Shown piece after piece: positions 53,394-63,373 of a stretch of DNA of 64,000 nucleotides. The notes beneath the pieces were generated by a model that was not told the DNA's origin, did no database searches, and saw nothing but the letters and a program-made list of their open reading frames with translations. Positions within the stretch are counted from its first letter, which is position 1, and each line of letters begins with the position of its first letter. The translations under genes were made by a program, and so were the position numbers. Origin of the DNA: Bombyx mori (Eukaryota; Arthropoda; Insecta; Lepidoptera; Bombycidae). The stretch spans positions 1,736,001 to 1,800,000 of the forward strand of contig NC_085108.1 of the NCBI RefSeq assembly GCF_030269925.1, given 5' to 3'.

Positions 53394-53658
53394 ACTGGTG
53401 GTAGGACCTCTTGTGAGTCCGCACGGGTAGGTACCACCGCCCCGCCTATTTCTGCCGTGAAGCAGTAATGCGTTACGGTTTGAAGGGTGGGGCAGCAGCA
53501 AAAAAAAAAGTCCTAACTTTGAGCTTTTTTTTTTATTGCTTAGATGGTTGGACGAGCTCACAGCCTACTGGTGTTAAGTGGTTACTGGAGCCCATAGACA
53601 TCTACAATGTAAATGCACCACCCACCTTGAGATATAAGTTCGAAGGTCTCAGTATAGC
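53394..53658. mobile_element. Bm1 SINE with inverted 3' half (or two abutting pieces)
   Basis: 53394-53507 is the plus-strand first half ('ctggtggtaggacctcttgt' to 'gaagggtggggcagc'). 53530-53658 is the remaining half in minus orientation (tail first, to 'gtctcagtatag'). A 22-bp spacer with an A run separates them. Confidence 0.75.
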
Positions 53659-54089
53659 TGTTGAATGAAATAGTATTTATTTAAGGCCTGTAATGTAAAC
53701 TAATATTCTTAAGAAATTACTAATGTATTTTTGGAAGAAATATCATTCCAGCGTTCAATTTATTTGAGAAATCCTATCTTGAAGTTTTTGCAAATGTAAT
53801 TAGACCCATTAGAATTTAAAATGTCATAGCTAAGGTCTGAATAATTAGACAAGGCAAAACCTTGTATCGGAAGAAGTTGCATGGGATTTTTTTATTTGAC
53901 CAACGATTTACTTGTTTCGTTCATATTTTATTCCTATAGAGAGAATATGAATGATAGGTCATTGGAATGCATCGGAACAGAAAGTGCAGGAAGTTCTGGC
54001 GGGTACTCATCATAGAACACAAGATATTTGACAGATGCCTGAATCTCGCTTACGACATTTTCAAGATAAGCATGCATAATATATACAAG

Positions 54090-54320
54090 TTCCGAGCAAC
54101 AACATATGAACCGTCGGTCTACCGAGTAATTTCACCAGCTCAGTGGAAGTCACTATCCTCACAAAGTATTATGATATTGAATGCAGATCCACAATACACC
54201 CTAACAAATCCGAACATGGTCGAAGCTGGTACCAATCAGGCGATGATCGATAAGATATTAGCCGGCGATGGTATGGTTCCACCGCTTATTGTCACTAAGA
54301 AAACGGCAATGATTTTGTGA
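54090..54320 (+). CDS. probable terminal exon of another small secreted protein (first exon not found)
   Basis: The frame is open from an acceptor (TATATACAAG) at 54089 to TGA, 76 residues starting FRATTYEPSV. This copies the pattern of the neighbours, where exon 2 opens phase 0 with a few residues ending in Ala before the mature chain (VTA, ADA, AKA). The predicted mature part contains SPAQWKSLSSQS, LNADPQYTLTNPN and KILAGDGMVPPLIV, with no Cys. The open frame runs further left to 53967, so a longer unspliced exon is possible, but that part looks non-coding (FDRCLNLAYDIFK). I searched 52772-54089 for a hydrophobic ATG exon ending phase 0 at a GT and found no convincing one. A weak candidate starts at the ATG near 53890. 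A SINE rearrangement at 53394-53658 may have disturbed the 5' part, so this could be a broken gene. Confidence 0.5.
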   Translation, partial: FRATTYEPSVYRVISPAQWKSLSSQSIMILNADPQYTLTNPNMVEAGTNQAMIDKILAGDGMVPPLIVTKKTAMIL

Positions 54321-54631
54321 AATAACATATTTCGTGAACTTTATTACTGTAAATCAGCCCTAACAATTTATTGGGTAAAAAAGTATGCTTCGTTACAAAG
54401 ACAAACGAAGCTACAGAAAGAAAGACATTTACATGCGGTGTGTTAGTATTTGCAAAAGCATAATAGCAGGTAATTCGCATTCAGTCCTTTAGAGTTTAAG
54501 CATCTCTCGTTCCAAGCGCTTTTTTTAATTGTTGTATTATACGAAATATAACTATCACTGACAATGTTTGTTTATTATTTTTTCTCAAATCACATATTCT
54601 AGAATTGGAGGTTATTTTTTTGATAATTGTT

Positions 54632-54832
54632 GACCCCGCCTATTTCCGCCGTGAAGCAGTAATGCGTTTCGGTTCGAAGGGTGGGGTAGCCGTTGTAACT
54701 ATACTGAGATCTTAGAACTTATATCTCAAGGTGGGTGGCGCATTTACGTTGTAGATGTCTATGGGCTCCAGTAATCACTTAACACCAGGTGGGCTGCGAG
54801 CTCGTCCATCCATTTAAGCAATAAAAAAAAAA
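54632..54832 (+). mobile_element. Bm1 SINE, 3' part
   Basis: 'accccgcctatttccgccgt' to A tail. Confidence 0.87.
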
Positions 54833-55083
54833 GTTTGGTAATTAAATAATTTGAACATAATTGAATGTCGGAAATGTTGTTTTCGACTTTACAGGACTAA
54901 TTTTAGTCCTACTTTCTGTTGTAACAGTTGCTATTTTTCATTTCATTTTGGCAAATCGTCTTCCTTTTGCACATATCTGAAGTTCACGCATGAAATTTAC
55001 AAAATGATTTATTTGTGTAGTTTAGGTGGTCTCTTTTCCCTACCTATTCGACTGTATTCGGTAGCCAAAGGGGCTATTCCAGT

Positions 55084-55188
55084 TACTAGTGGTCCCGCAG
55101 CAGTCGAAATTCGACTATAATTAATTTAAATTATAAATTTTAACATTATTATGGTTCTATTGTCAAAGTTCTATTGTCTATTGTTCTT
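55084..55188 (-). mobile_element. Helitron family A, 3' end fragment
   Basis: Begins CTAGTGGTCCCGCAG with the hairpin (AGTCGAA/TTCGACT) and continues about 100 bp before a Bm1 copy. Confidence 0.65.
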
Positions 55189-55432
55189 ACTGGTGGTAGG
55201 ACCTCTTGTGAGTCCGCACGGGTAGGTACCACCGCCCCGCCTATTTCTGCCGTGAAGCAGTAATACGTTTCGGTTTGAAGGGTGGGGCAGCCGTTGTAAC
55301 TATACTAGAGACCTTAGAATTTATATCTCAAGATGGGAGGCGCATTTACGTTCTGGATGTCTATGGGCTCCAGTAACCACTTAGCACTAGGTGGGCTGTG
55401 AGCTCGTCCACCCATCTATACAATAAAAAAAA
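55189..55432 (+). mobile_element. Bm1 SINE, 3' part
   Basis: 'actggtggtaggacctcttg' to A tail, directly after a Helitron A end. Confidence 0.88.
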
Positions 55433-55608
55433 AGATGGCCGAAAATTACTGCCATATATATATCAAACCAAGTGACAAGAGCAGAATTGACAAACCTAAC
55501 CCGAGATTCTAAAGAGACATTAAAACTCAAAATAAAATTATGAATAAATATTTATTTAAAATATAACAAAACAATAAAAATACAATAATAATAATTAAAT
55601 ACAAACAA

Positions 55609-57720
55609 TCAAAATATATAGTTGTAGCTGCCGTAATTGTTGCAGTTCGGAATAGGTGCAAAATCAACGGTCCCGAATGGAACGACCACGTCATTACAAC
55701 CGGGCAAAGTATTACTTAACAGGTTGCTAACGACCATTAGTTGTAGAGCGTTGGCTAGGTTGTTCGCGACCGTGCTGTCCTGTATGATCGTGGTTGCAGG
55801 GTTCTGGTATAACGCGTCTAATCCGTAATCTAGGTTGCAAGCGGTTACATAGCTGGCCGGGTTCGGTATTACCGTTTCGGAAACCGGCAGAATGCTTGTC
55901 TGCAAAGGTAGCATCCGATTTACGCATTGTGCTTTGGCTACCTGGAATAAATTAATTTGTTATTAGATAGTTGTTGATTGTTGAACCACAAAGATTCCAC
56001 ATGGAAAACCCCGACTTTTTTGTGCGAGACCATTCTCCTTAAGAGAAGATTAATGGAGAGAATCGCTTAAATGACTCAGGCCGTAAATTACTGGTGGTAA
56101 GACCTCTTGTGAGTCCGCACGGGTAGGTACCACCGCCCCGTCTGTTTCTGCCGTGCAGCAGTAGTGCGTTTCGGTTTGAAGGGTGGGGCAGCTGTTGCAA
56201 CTATACTGAGACCTTAGAACTTATATCTCAAGGTGTGTGGCGCATTTACGTTGAAGATGTTTATGTGCTCTAGTAACCACTTAACACGAGGTAGGCTGTG
56301 AGCTCGTCCTCACATCTAGCAATAAAAATAAAACTGAATTAAATCAAACAGTTTTTGAAGTGAAACTTTTTTAGGCGCGTTGAGATTAAAATTTAATTCG
56401 CCACAGATTCGTTACGGCTAGAGAGAAAAGATACAATTTAGGAAGAGTGGGAGTGAGAAAATAGACAGAGCGTCTCGTGAACCACTCGACCGTCGAGTGA
56501 GGGAAAGGACAAAGTGAGCTAGGTCGTTTCTCTTATACACAGCATTCCCTATTACAAGAGAAATTTGATTTAAGGATGAGAAATGAAGAAAAGCACAATA
56601 ATACTACATGCCGCAAAAGAAGTTTCACTTCTTTCACGTGTACCATGTTGCATGCGCACTATTTCTTTCTTTTTTTTTACAAATCCTATACCTTTAAACG
56701 AGCAATTCTTGTATATAAGTATTTATATATATATATATATATATATATAACCTGAATCTCGGAAACGGCTCCAACGATTTTCATAAAATTTAGTATACAG
56801 GGGACTACGGGGGCGATAAATCGATCTAGCTACGATTTATTTTCAGAAAATGTTGTTTTATTCGTGTTTTCAGTAATCAACTCTTCCCGACATCTATTGG
56901 CGAATAATAATACTATTTTTCTTAATTGAGGGCAACTAACCGCTTTAAAGACACAACAAGATGGCGTTATCAAAAAAAAAAACCGAACAAAGCTCGGTCA
57001 TCGTCTAGTCTATCTCTCTCTCTCTCTTCGATCGGTTCCTCACTGCTGAGGATCGTGACTATACTACTAATATATAATAATAGTCTATACTAATATTATA
57101 AAGAGGAAAGATTTGTTTGTTTGTATTGAATAGGCTCCGAAACTACTGAACCGATTTGAAAAATTCTCTCACTGTTTGGAAGCTACACTATTCCCGAGTA
57201 ACATAGGCTATAATATTTTTTGAAAAAAATTTGGGCTCCTTATTAAAACTCCAATAATGTAACCCAAGGTGTAAAAAAATTACCTAAAATATTCTTTACA
57301 TCGGGTGCCCTGCGAAAACTATTCATGATAGAATAAAATAATGTACTACAACTTTATAGAACACATTATTATTTACAAAAAGTGTCGCGACAGCATATGT
57401 CTAACTATTATAGTTATGCCGCAATAAGTGTTCTTTTGAAAACTTTGTTAGACCCGAGCGGAGCCGGAGCGGGCCGCTAGTTTATCTATAAACACATTCC
57501 GCCCTACCCACAGAAATCTATTAGCGGGAACGATTTAAATTCCTCGAACACGGAAACCGTTCATATATTGCGCACACTTCAAATTTCAGATACACACTCT
57601 AACGATCCATACAAAGCCCAGTATATCATCGCAATAACTATCGCTGAGGGACCAATAAAATATAAAACTTACGTCTGATACCGCCATAAGAGCAAAACAG
57701 AAAACCTTTAGTGATTCCAT
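55609..57720 (-). CDS. small secreted protein with NNLAxALQL motif, two exons
   Basis: Exon 1 is 57673-57720 (MESLKVFCFALMAVSD, donor GTAAGT). Exon 2 is 55609-55941 (acceptor TATTCCAG, 110 codons plus stop). The phase-0 join gives 126 residues with a signal peptide ending VAKA|QCVNR. The mature protein has four Cys, which could form two disulfides. It carries a helix VANNLANALQLMVVSNLL at about residues 74-91 and a Tyr/Asn-rich tail (NNYGSYNYIF). The same helix motif stands at nearly the same position in the 61967-62985 product, so the two are paralogues. A TATA box (GTATATAACC on this strand, 57795-57804) lies 75 nt before the ATG, and a TTTATT near 55552 is the likely poly(A) signal. The intron contains a Bm1 and a Helitron. 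The function is unknown to me. Confidence 0.8.
56090..56332 (+). mobile_element. Bm1 SINE in intron of the 55609-57720 gene
   Basis: 'tactggtggtaagacctctt' to 'agcaataaaaata'; opposite to the gene. Confidence 0.87.
56355..56633. repeat. inverted repeat pair 'gaagtgaaactt' about 280 bp apart
   Basis: 'gaagtgaaactttttta' at 56355 and 'aaaagaagtttcacttc' at 56617 are inverted. Similar arms ('gaagttatactt' 42391, 'aagtataacttc' 42737) flank another stretch. May be an old TIR element. Confidence 0.4.
56725..56749. repeat. (AT)n microsatellite
   Basis: About 12 AT dinucleotides in the intron of the 55609-57720 gene. Confidence 0.9.
57084..57480 (+). mobile_element. Helitron family B, in the intron of the 55609-57720 gene
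   Basis: Starts TCTATACTAATATTATAAAG and ends GGGCCGCTAG. A short internal deletion near 57439 relative to other copies. Confidence 0.85.
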
Positions 57721-57794
57721 TAGAACTCAGACTATCAGAACGAGTTTTACAATAACTATCTAACTAATATATCGCAGTACAGCCGATTGTTATG

Positions 57795-57804
57795 GTTATA
57801 TACA
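57795..57804 (-). promoter_or_regulatory. TATA box candidate for the 55609-57720 gene
   Basis: GTATATAACC on the minus strand stands 75 nt before the ATG at 57720, a normal spacing for a TATA promoter with a leader of about 45 nt. Confidence 0.5.
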
Positions 57805-57993
57805 TGCTAATTGTATAATTACACAATTATTATCAGATTAATGATTAAGCAAATGATGATAAGGCTTCGATATCATTATTTTTGGAAATGAAATCAATGA
57901 TTAAGTGATTGCATCTATTGCAATTGCAATCGGAAGACACAGGCAGAGAAATGAAAACGTGCTAGAAAATATACAGTTACGTTTTTATTCTTA

Positions 57994-58070
57994 ACGGCCG
58001 TCTGGTGTAAATGACATGGTCACTACATTAGGGGGTCGCGGGTTCGAATCCCGCCAAGGGAAGATATTTG
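57994..58070 (+). mobile_element. tRNA-derived SINE, second family, head only
   Basis: Head with A and B box; six bases of the A-box region are missing. The body is replaced at 58071 by an inverted Bm1. Confidence 0.7.
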
Positions 58071-58318
58071 TATTTTTTTTTTTATTGCTTAGATGTGTGG
58101 ACTAGCTCACAGCCCACCTGGTGTTAAGTGGTTACTGGAGCCCATAGACATCTACAACGTAAATGCGCCACACACCTCGAGATATAGTTCTAAGGTCTCA
58201 GTATAGTCACGACGGCTGCCCCACCCTTCAAACCGAAACGCATTCCTGCTTCACGGCAGAAATAGGCGGGGCGGTGGTACCTACCCGTGCGGACTCACAA
58301 GAGGTCCTACCACCAGTG
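58071..58318 (-). mobile_element. Bm1 SINE, partial
   Basis: Inverted tail to 'gtcctaccaccagtgta'. It interrupts a second-family SINE. Confidence 0.88.
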
Positions 58319-58469
58319 TATTTTATGAGTAATCAAAGACAAACGAAATATTTAACACGGACCACACCAGTAGACTAAATAATCAATACTAAAATATAAA
58401 GAATATTTAATGTTATTTATACATCAAATTGTACATGATTATATAGTTAAAATTTGTACTTTTTTATTT

Positions 58470-58685
58470 CTATTGCTTAGATGGGTGGACGAGCTCACAG
58501 CCCACCTGGTGTTAAGTGGTTACTGGAGCCCATAGACATCTGCAACGTAAATGCGCCACCCACATTGAGATATAAGTTCTAGGTCTCAAGTATAGTTACA
58601 ACGGCTACCCTACCCTTCAAACCGAAACGCGTTACGGCTTCATGGCAGAAATAGGGAGGGTGGTTGTACTTACCGCGCCGACTCA
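58470..58685 (-). mobile_element. Bm1 SINE, partial
   Basis: Inverted tail to 'gggtggttgtacttacc'. Confidence 0.86.
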
Positions 58686-58689
58686 AGTT

Positions 58690-58985
58690 TGGATGCTGTT
58701 TAAGTCCTCTCTCTCTCTTTCAATTCTCAAACGTCCAATGCTGGATATTTGCCTCCCTAAAATCAGGCCGCTACCGGTCCTGCGATGCCTGGATCCAGCG
58801 GATTCCCACGATCATCATCAGGTCGTCGGTTCACTAGGGGGGAGGCTTACCGCGCTACGTCTTCTGGTACCACGAACCGGGTCGCCAGTCGAGAACTTTT
58901 TGCCCCCAGCGGTCATCTGTTCTAAGAGCAATGTGCCCTGCCCATTGCCACTTCAACCTCGCATCCTTTAGGCTATCTCCGTTTT
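58690..58985 (-). mobile_element. RTE-type LINE 3' fragment
   Basis: Minus strand: LKDARLKWQWAGHIALR then DDRWGQKVLDWRP. This is the classic conserved end of this LINE group, here with stop codons. Confidence 0.75.
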
Positions 58986-59069
58986 CATGCTAGCTACTCA
59001 ATCATACAAAAATGTCTCGGCCTATTTGGATTAAGTTTGGCACGAAGATAATCTATATTTATTTATTTA

Positions 59070-59290
59070 CTAGCATCGCTTCGGAATCATTAAATTTTAT
59101 TATTGATAGCTGAGTCCCGCGTTGTTACCCTGACGTGACCGGGTAACGCCGCGGGGCGAAGCTAGTCTAAATAAAGTAGCCTAAGTTACTCCTTATATCA
59201 TCAGCTACCTATCAGTGAAAGTCGCGTCAAAATCGGTCCAGCCGTTCCAGAGATTAGCCGGAACAAACAAACAGACAGACAAAAATTGTC
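59070..59290 (-). mobile_element. Helitron-like fragment
   Basis: Starts CTAGCATCGCTTCGG and contains 'cggtccagccgttccagaga', the conserved segment of this superfamily. A second GC-rich end with CTAG follows at 59160-59165. The right boundary is unclear. Confidence 0.45.
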
Positions 59291-59425
59291 AAAAATGTTA
59301 TTTTGGTAGCTTAAAAAACATTTTTTTTTCTTTCTTTATAGTTAGATATTATCGTAGTACCTAAAGAAAAAAATTAAAAGTTTTTTTGGCGCACCCTAAT
59401 CTTTATATCTATCTATATTATTATA

Positions 59426-59635
59426 CTAGCGACCCGCCCTCGCTTCGCTTCGGAAACATTAAAACACACATGAAACCAAAAAAAAAAAAAATAATAATAA
59501 AAAGTAGCCTATGTTCATCAGGGACAATGTCGGCTTCTAATGGAAAAAGAATTTTTCAAATCGGTCCAGTAATTTCGGAGCCTATTTGAAACAAACAAAC
59601 AAACAAATCTTTCCTCTTTATAATATTAGTATAGA
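59426..59635 (-). mobile_element. Helitron family C
   Basis: CTAGCGACCCGCCCTCGCTT at the left, 'aatattagtataga' at the right; nearly identical to 8637-8845. Confidence 0.8.
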
Positions 59636-59659
59636 TATAGATATAGATTTTATTATATC

Positions 59660-59835
59660 TATCTATCTATCTCCTGCAACTGCGGTTTCAACTTGTCGAC
59701 TCTCCCAGCTATATTGGCGAATTGATTTCTCTGTTGAATAGCCTCATTTCTCATTTTATTCTTCAATGAAGCTTTGAGCTGTTTCCATGGCTCGCTGAGC
59801 GACCTTCAGCTGATGGACTAGCCGTATTGTGAGTA
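59660..59835 (-). mobile_element. RTE-type LINE fragment
   Basis: Minus strand has LVHQLKVAQRAME and, after frameshifts, MRNEAIQQRNQFANIAGRV, the RT C-terminal region upstream of the part preserved at 58690-58985. Confidence 0.5.
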
Positions 59836-59987
59836 CAGCAGGAAGCACTGGTTGAAAGCTTTTGTTTTCGGGCACTATGGGATTTGAGATGATAGGACAC
59901 CACGTACTTGGCCGAACGCTGCCCAGCCCAGAGGAATCCTCCTCTTAGTTTCTGAGTATTATATCTGAGTGTTATAGTCGCTAATTA

Positions 59988-60325
59988 TGCTCTGAGGAAT
60001 TGTTCGAGATGATATCTCGATTTTACCATCGCACCGCCCGCCACCGGAGTAGAGTTCATCCATACTACCTGGAGCCACTGCGTTCATCCACAGCGCGTTT
60101 CCAGAGATCGTTTTTACCACGTACCATCCGGCTATGGAATGAGCTCCACGGTGTTTCCAGGGCGCTATGACATGTCCTTCTTCAAACGAGGCTTGTGGAG
60201 AGTATTAAGCGGTAGGCAGCGGCTTGGCTCTACCCCTGGCAATGTTGAAGTCCACGGGCGACGGTAACCACTCACCATCAGGTGGGCCGTATGCTCGTGT
60301 CTGCCTACAAGGGCAATAAAAAAAG
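59988..60325 (+). mobile_element. CR1/Jockey-type LINE, 3' fragment
   Basis: About 335 bp colinear with the end of the 35575-38960 element, from 'ctctgaggaattgttcgag' to 'ggcaataaa'. There are small deletions, including one in the codons after 'gagctcc'. Confidence 0.85.
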
Positions 60326-60539
60326 GAATATTTCCTAGTGTGGTGAGCACGTGCGGATTTTTTTATTGTCATTGAAAACAGGCTAGCACACTGGCCTCCA
60401 AAGCTAAGTGGTCACCGTCGCTGCCTTGTTACTGCTGTATCCTTTTTTCCTTCATTCTTTTCAGAACTTCGACCAGGCGGCACACTGTGGCATCGGAGAT
60501 GAAGAAAATCTGGTTAAGCAACTAATGGTAGGATGACTT

Positions 60540-60768
60540 TTACTGGTGGTAGGGCGTCTTGTTACCGCTCTGCCTATTTCTGCCGTGAAGCAATAATGCG
60601 TTTCGGTTTAAAGAGTGGAGCAGCCGTTGTATTGTAAAAAGTGAGGTTTAGAACTAATGTTTCAGGATGGGCGGCGATAATAATGTGCTTTATATCTATG
60701 AGTTCCGGTGACCACTTAACACCAGTTGGGCCGTAAGCTTGTTTACCTGTATTAGCAATAAAAAAGGT
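60540..60768 (+). mobile_element. Bm1 SINE, diverged
   Basis: 'tactggtggtagggcgtctt' to 'ttagcaataaaaaa' with deletions. Confidence 0.8.
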
Positions 60769-60769
60769 G

Positions 60770-61540
60770 CATACCAGTAAATCACACACTAAATCGCATA
60801 TAGACACATAGAAGGCACAAGTACAGGGATTGATTATAAATAGCGTCTCTCAATTTCTAAGAACAGAATTTTTTTAAGCGGCATCCAAAGCGTGAACTGA
60901 AAATTGATCAGTATTCATAATTCATTCCATAAATCCAATCCAATTCTCTTATCGTGAAGACGAAAGCAAAAGTCAAACAAGATGCCTCAAGGTACTGTTT
61001 GTCCTTTTTGTGGCAAAGAAACATGAATCAATAGTGTTTTTTTTAAATATTAAATTCCCTAAGAAATATTTCAATCCATTATTTATTACATGACATGTTA
61101 ACTGCGGGATTATTTTTCTGGGACTCTCTGCTAGTGCGTACGAGACCTGGTAGACCTCACAAAAGTCCGTTCTTGAATATACCTATAGCCATAGAAATGT
61201 GGACACAGTTGCCTCCAGTATCGAGCGAAGCAGCGCGGTTTTGACGTCCAGCCATCAGGAGACAGTCGTGCATGAGACTTTTTTAACCATCACGAAATTG
61301 ACTTGTTAAAAAAAAAAGAAAAAAAAACAATACCCATACGCCACGAATTTATAAATTCCCCTTTCTTTTTTGATTGATGTCGATGAAATTTTGACAGAAT
61401 TGAGAGATTATTTAAGTCAAAAGTCATATACAGCGTTTCTAATGCAAAACAATTGGTTTTTAATCCGTTGAAAATGCTAATTAAATTTTTCATTTTCGAA
61501 CAAAGATAACCCTCACTTTACTCCTAGCTATTTATCCCAC
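60770..61540. other. intergenic, nothing recognised
   Basis: AT-rich; a short minus open frame at 61290-61493 has no recognisable feature. Confidence 0.5.
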
Positions 61541-61880
61541 ATGGTGGTGGGGTCAACTTTCCTTATTCTACTCCTCCACTTTGCTCTGTTTTCGACTTGA
61601 GCGCTATGACATGTCCTTCTTCAAACGAGGCTTGTGGAGACTATTAAACCGTAGACAGCGGCTTGGCTCTGCCCCTGACATTGCTGATGTCGATAAGCGA
61701 CGGTAACCACTCACCATCAGGTGGGCCGCATGCTCGTCTGCCTAGACGGGCAATATAAAAAATCCTCGTCAGCAACATTGCATTCCGTTTGGCCCTTCAG
61801 CACTACATCTTTCCACCTTGTCTTGGGTCTATCTCTAGATCTCTGACCGGGGAGGTCAGGCACTAGTGCCAAATTTCTGA
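61540..61880 (-). mobile_element. RTE-type LINE fragment split by a CR1 3' end
   Basis: Minus strand 61765-61880 reads VPDLPGQRSRDRPKTRWKDVV, the RTE C-terminal motif. The part at 61540-61597 continues it ('tcccacatggtggtggggtc') on the other side of the CR1 fragment at 61598-61760. Confidence 0.6.
61598..61760 (+). mobile_element. CR1/Jockey-type LINE, 3' fragment inserted in an RTE-like fragment
   Basis: Starts at 'gcgctatgacatgtccttct' and ends 'gggcaatataaaa'. Minus-strand RTE-like sequence continues on both sides (61540-61597 and 61765-61880), so the CR1 piece appears to have inserted into it. Confidence 0.75.
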
Positions 61881-61966
61881 CGTTGTTTGAACAAAGAGAA
61901 CACAAAAATAAAAAACAATAAATTAAAATTTATTCAGCACATACAATGAATTAAAATACTAGGCTA

Positions 61967-62985
61967 CTAATACAGATCTGAAGGTCCAAAGAGGTCTTTG
62001 TCCACGACGTACAAAGATTTTGAGGGCGAGCCATATACTGAGGGAAAAGATTCACCAAATGACGGACTACTGTTAATGGCTTCGTAAGGCGACATCAGGG
62101 CCCCGTGGGATCGAGAAGATCGTCTCGCATTTGAGTCATACGCGCGGAAAACATTCGGCTCATAAGAACCAATGTACTTTGAATTGGACAACGGCACCGG
62201 TTCCCCTGTGTAATACGGCTCTATTTCATATTTTGGTTCAAATTTGGCAGCTTCTAGAACATATTTGGGTTCGTGCTTTAGCGTTTCTTGAAGATAATGG
62301 GGTGCGACGGGCAACTTGTCAATGGCTCTAGCCAGATTTGAAATAATTTCGCTGTTCTCTTTCGGATAATTAAGTAGGTTGCTGACTATTAGCAATTGTA
62401 GTGCTATGGCCAAGTTGTTCAGTACGTTCGGATCCAATGCTGTCTGTTTTGGGGCTATTTCACATGGCGTGGGTGTGATGGTTGGCGGCTCAGCTGGGCG
62501 GTTGATTGGTGCTGGCCTGGGTGGATAGGCAGCTGGATTAGCTGGATATGGAATTCCTGTGACTATGTAATGGGGCGGAGCGGTGACATGGGAATTTACC
62601 TAAAAAAAACATGCTAATCAGTTTTGCGAAAACAATAGTTGTCTAGTATCTTCTAATCTTAATACAATAGTTTTTCGTGTGAATACTGAAGAGAAGAGAG
62701 CCTTTCTTTTTAAAGCCACACTATGTGATGAGCATGGTTATGGTAGCCGCTGTTGTGACGAAAGAATGAGATGACAGAACCAACTCAAACATCTTCACAG
62801 GGCACCATGATTCTCCGATATAAGGCACAATAAATAAAAACTAAAACCCTTCGTCGACTCACCGGTTCCTAATAATGAAAACTAATTAAAATGCATTCTG
62901 ATAAAAACTAATTTTTTTAAAAATCAAATCTCACCTCGTTTAAAATTAAATGAAAAATCGAAATGACGAAAATTAACGAAGACAT
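61967..62985 (-). CDS. secreted Pro/Tyr/Ser-rich protein with NNLAxALQL motif, two exons
   Basis: Exon 1 is 62935-62985 (MSSLIFVISIFHLILNE, donor GTGAGA). Exon 2 is 61967-62599 (acceptor TTTTTTAG, 210 codons plus stop). The phase-0 join gives 227 residues with a signal peptide ending HVTA|PPHY. A Pro-rich segment (PAAYPPRPAPINRP) is followed by VLNNLAIALQLLIVSNLL at about residues 76-93. A longer tail then has repeated EPKYxxE units (HEPKYVLEAAKFEPKYEIEPYY) and a Ser/Tyr/Pro-rich end (SPSKSLYVVDKDLFGPSDLY). The central helix aligns in place and sequence with the 55609-57720 product; the tails differ. There is a single Cys after the signal. A TTTATT at about 61930 can serve as poly(A) signal. 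The neighbouring 3' flank is LINE debris. The family is unrecognised. Confidence 0.8.
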
Positions 62986-63169
62986 GACAACATCTATGAC
63001 AACTTTATCAATTGACGTGCTCTTCGTACGAACCTACGTATTTACCGTGTTTTAGATCACACATTATCTCGATTTCGTTATCTTTAACTTATCAATGAAT
63101 TTATTATCTCATTGCATATTGCAATATCTTTTCTCGACTCTGTTTATTTTACGTACGATTATTTTTGAA

Positions 63170-63373
63170 GTCGTCGTTGCCTAAAGGATAAGACGTCCGG
63201 TGCATTCGTGTGTAGCGATGCACCGGTGTTGGAATCCCGCAGGCGGGTACCAATTTTTCTAATGAAATACGTACTCAACAAATGTTCAACGGTGAAGGAA
63301 TAACATCGTGTAATAAAAATCAAACCCGCAAAATTATAATTTGCGTAATCACTGGTGGTAGGACCTCTTGGGA
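63170..63373 (+). mobile_element. Bm1 SINE, 5' half with tRNA-like head
   Basis: A box and B box (one base off, GTGTTGGAATCCC) and the 5' body, cut at 'gacctcttgggagt' where a LINE ORF1 begins. Confidence 0.87.
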
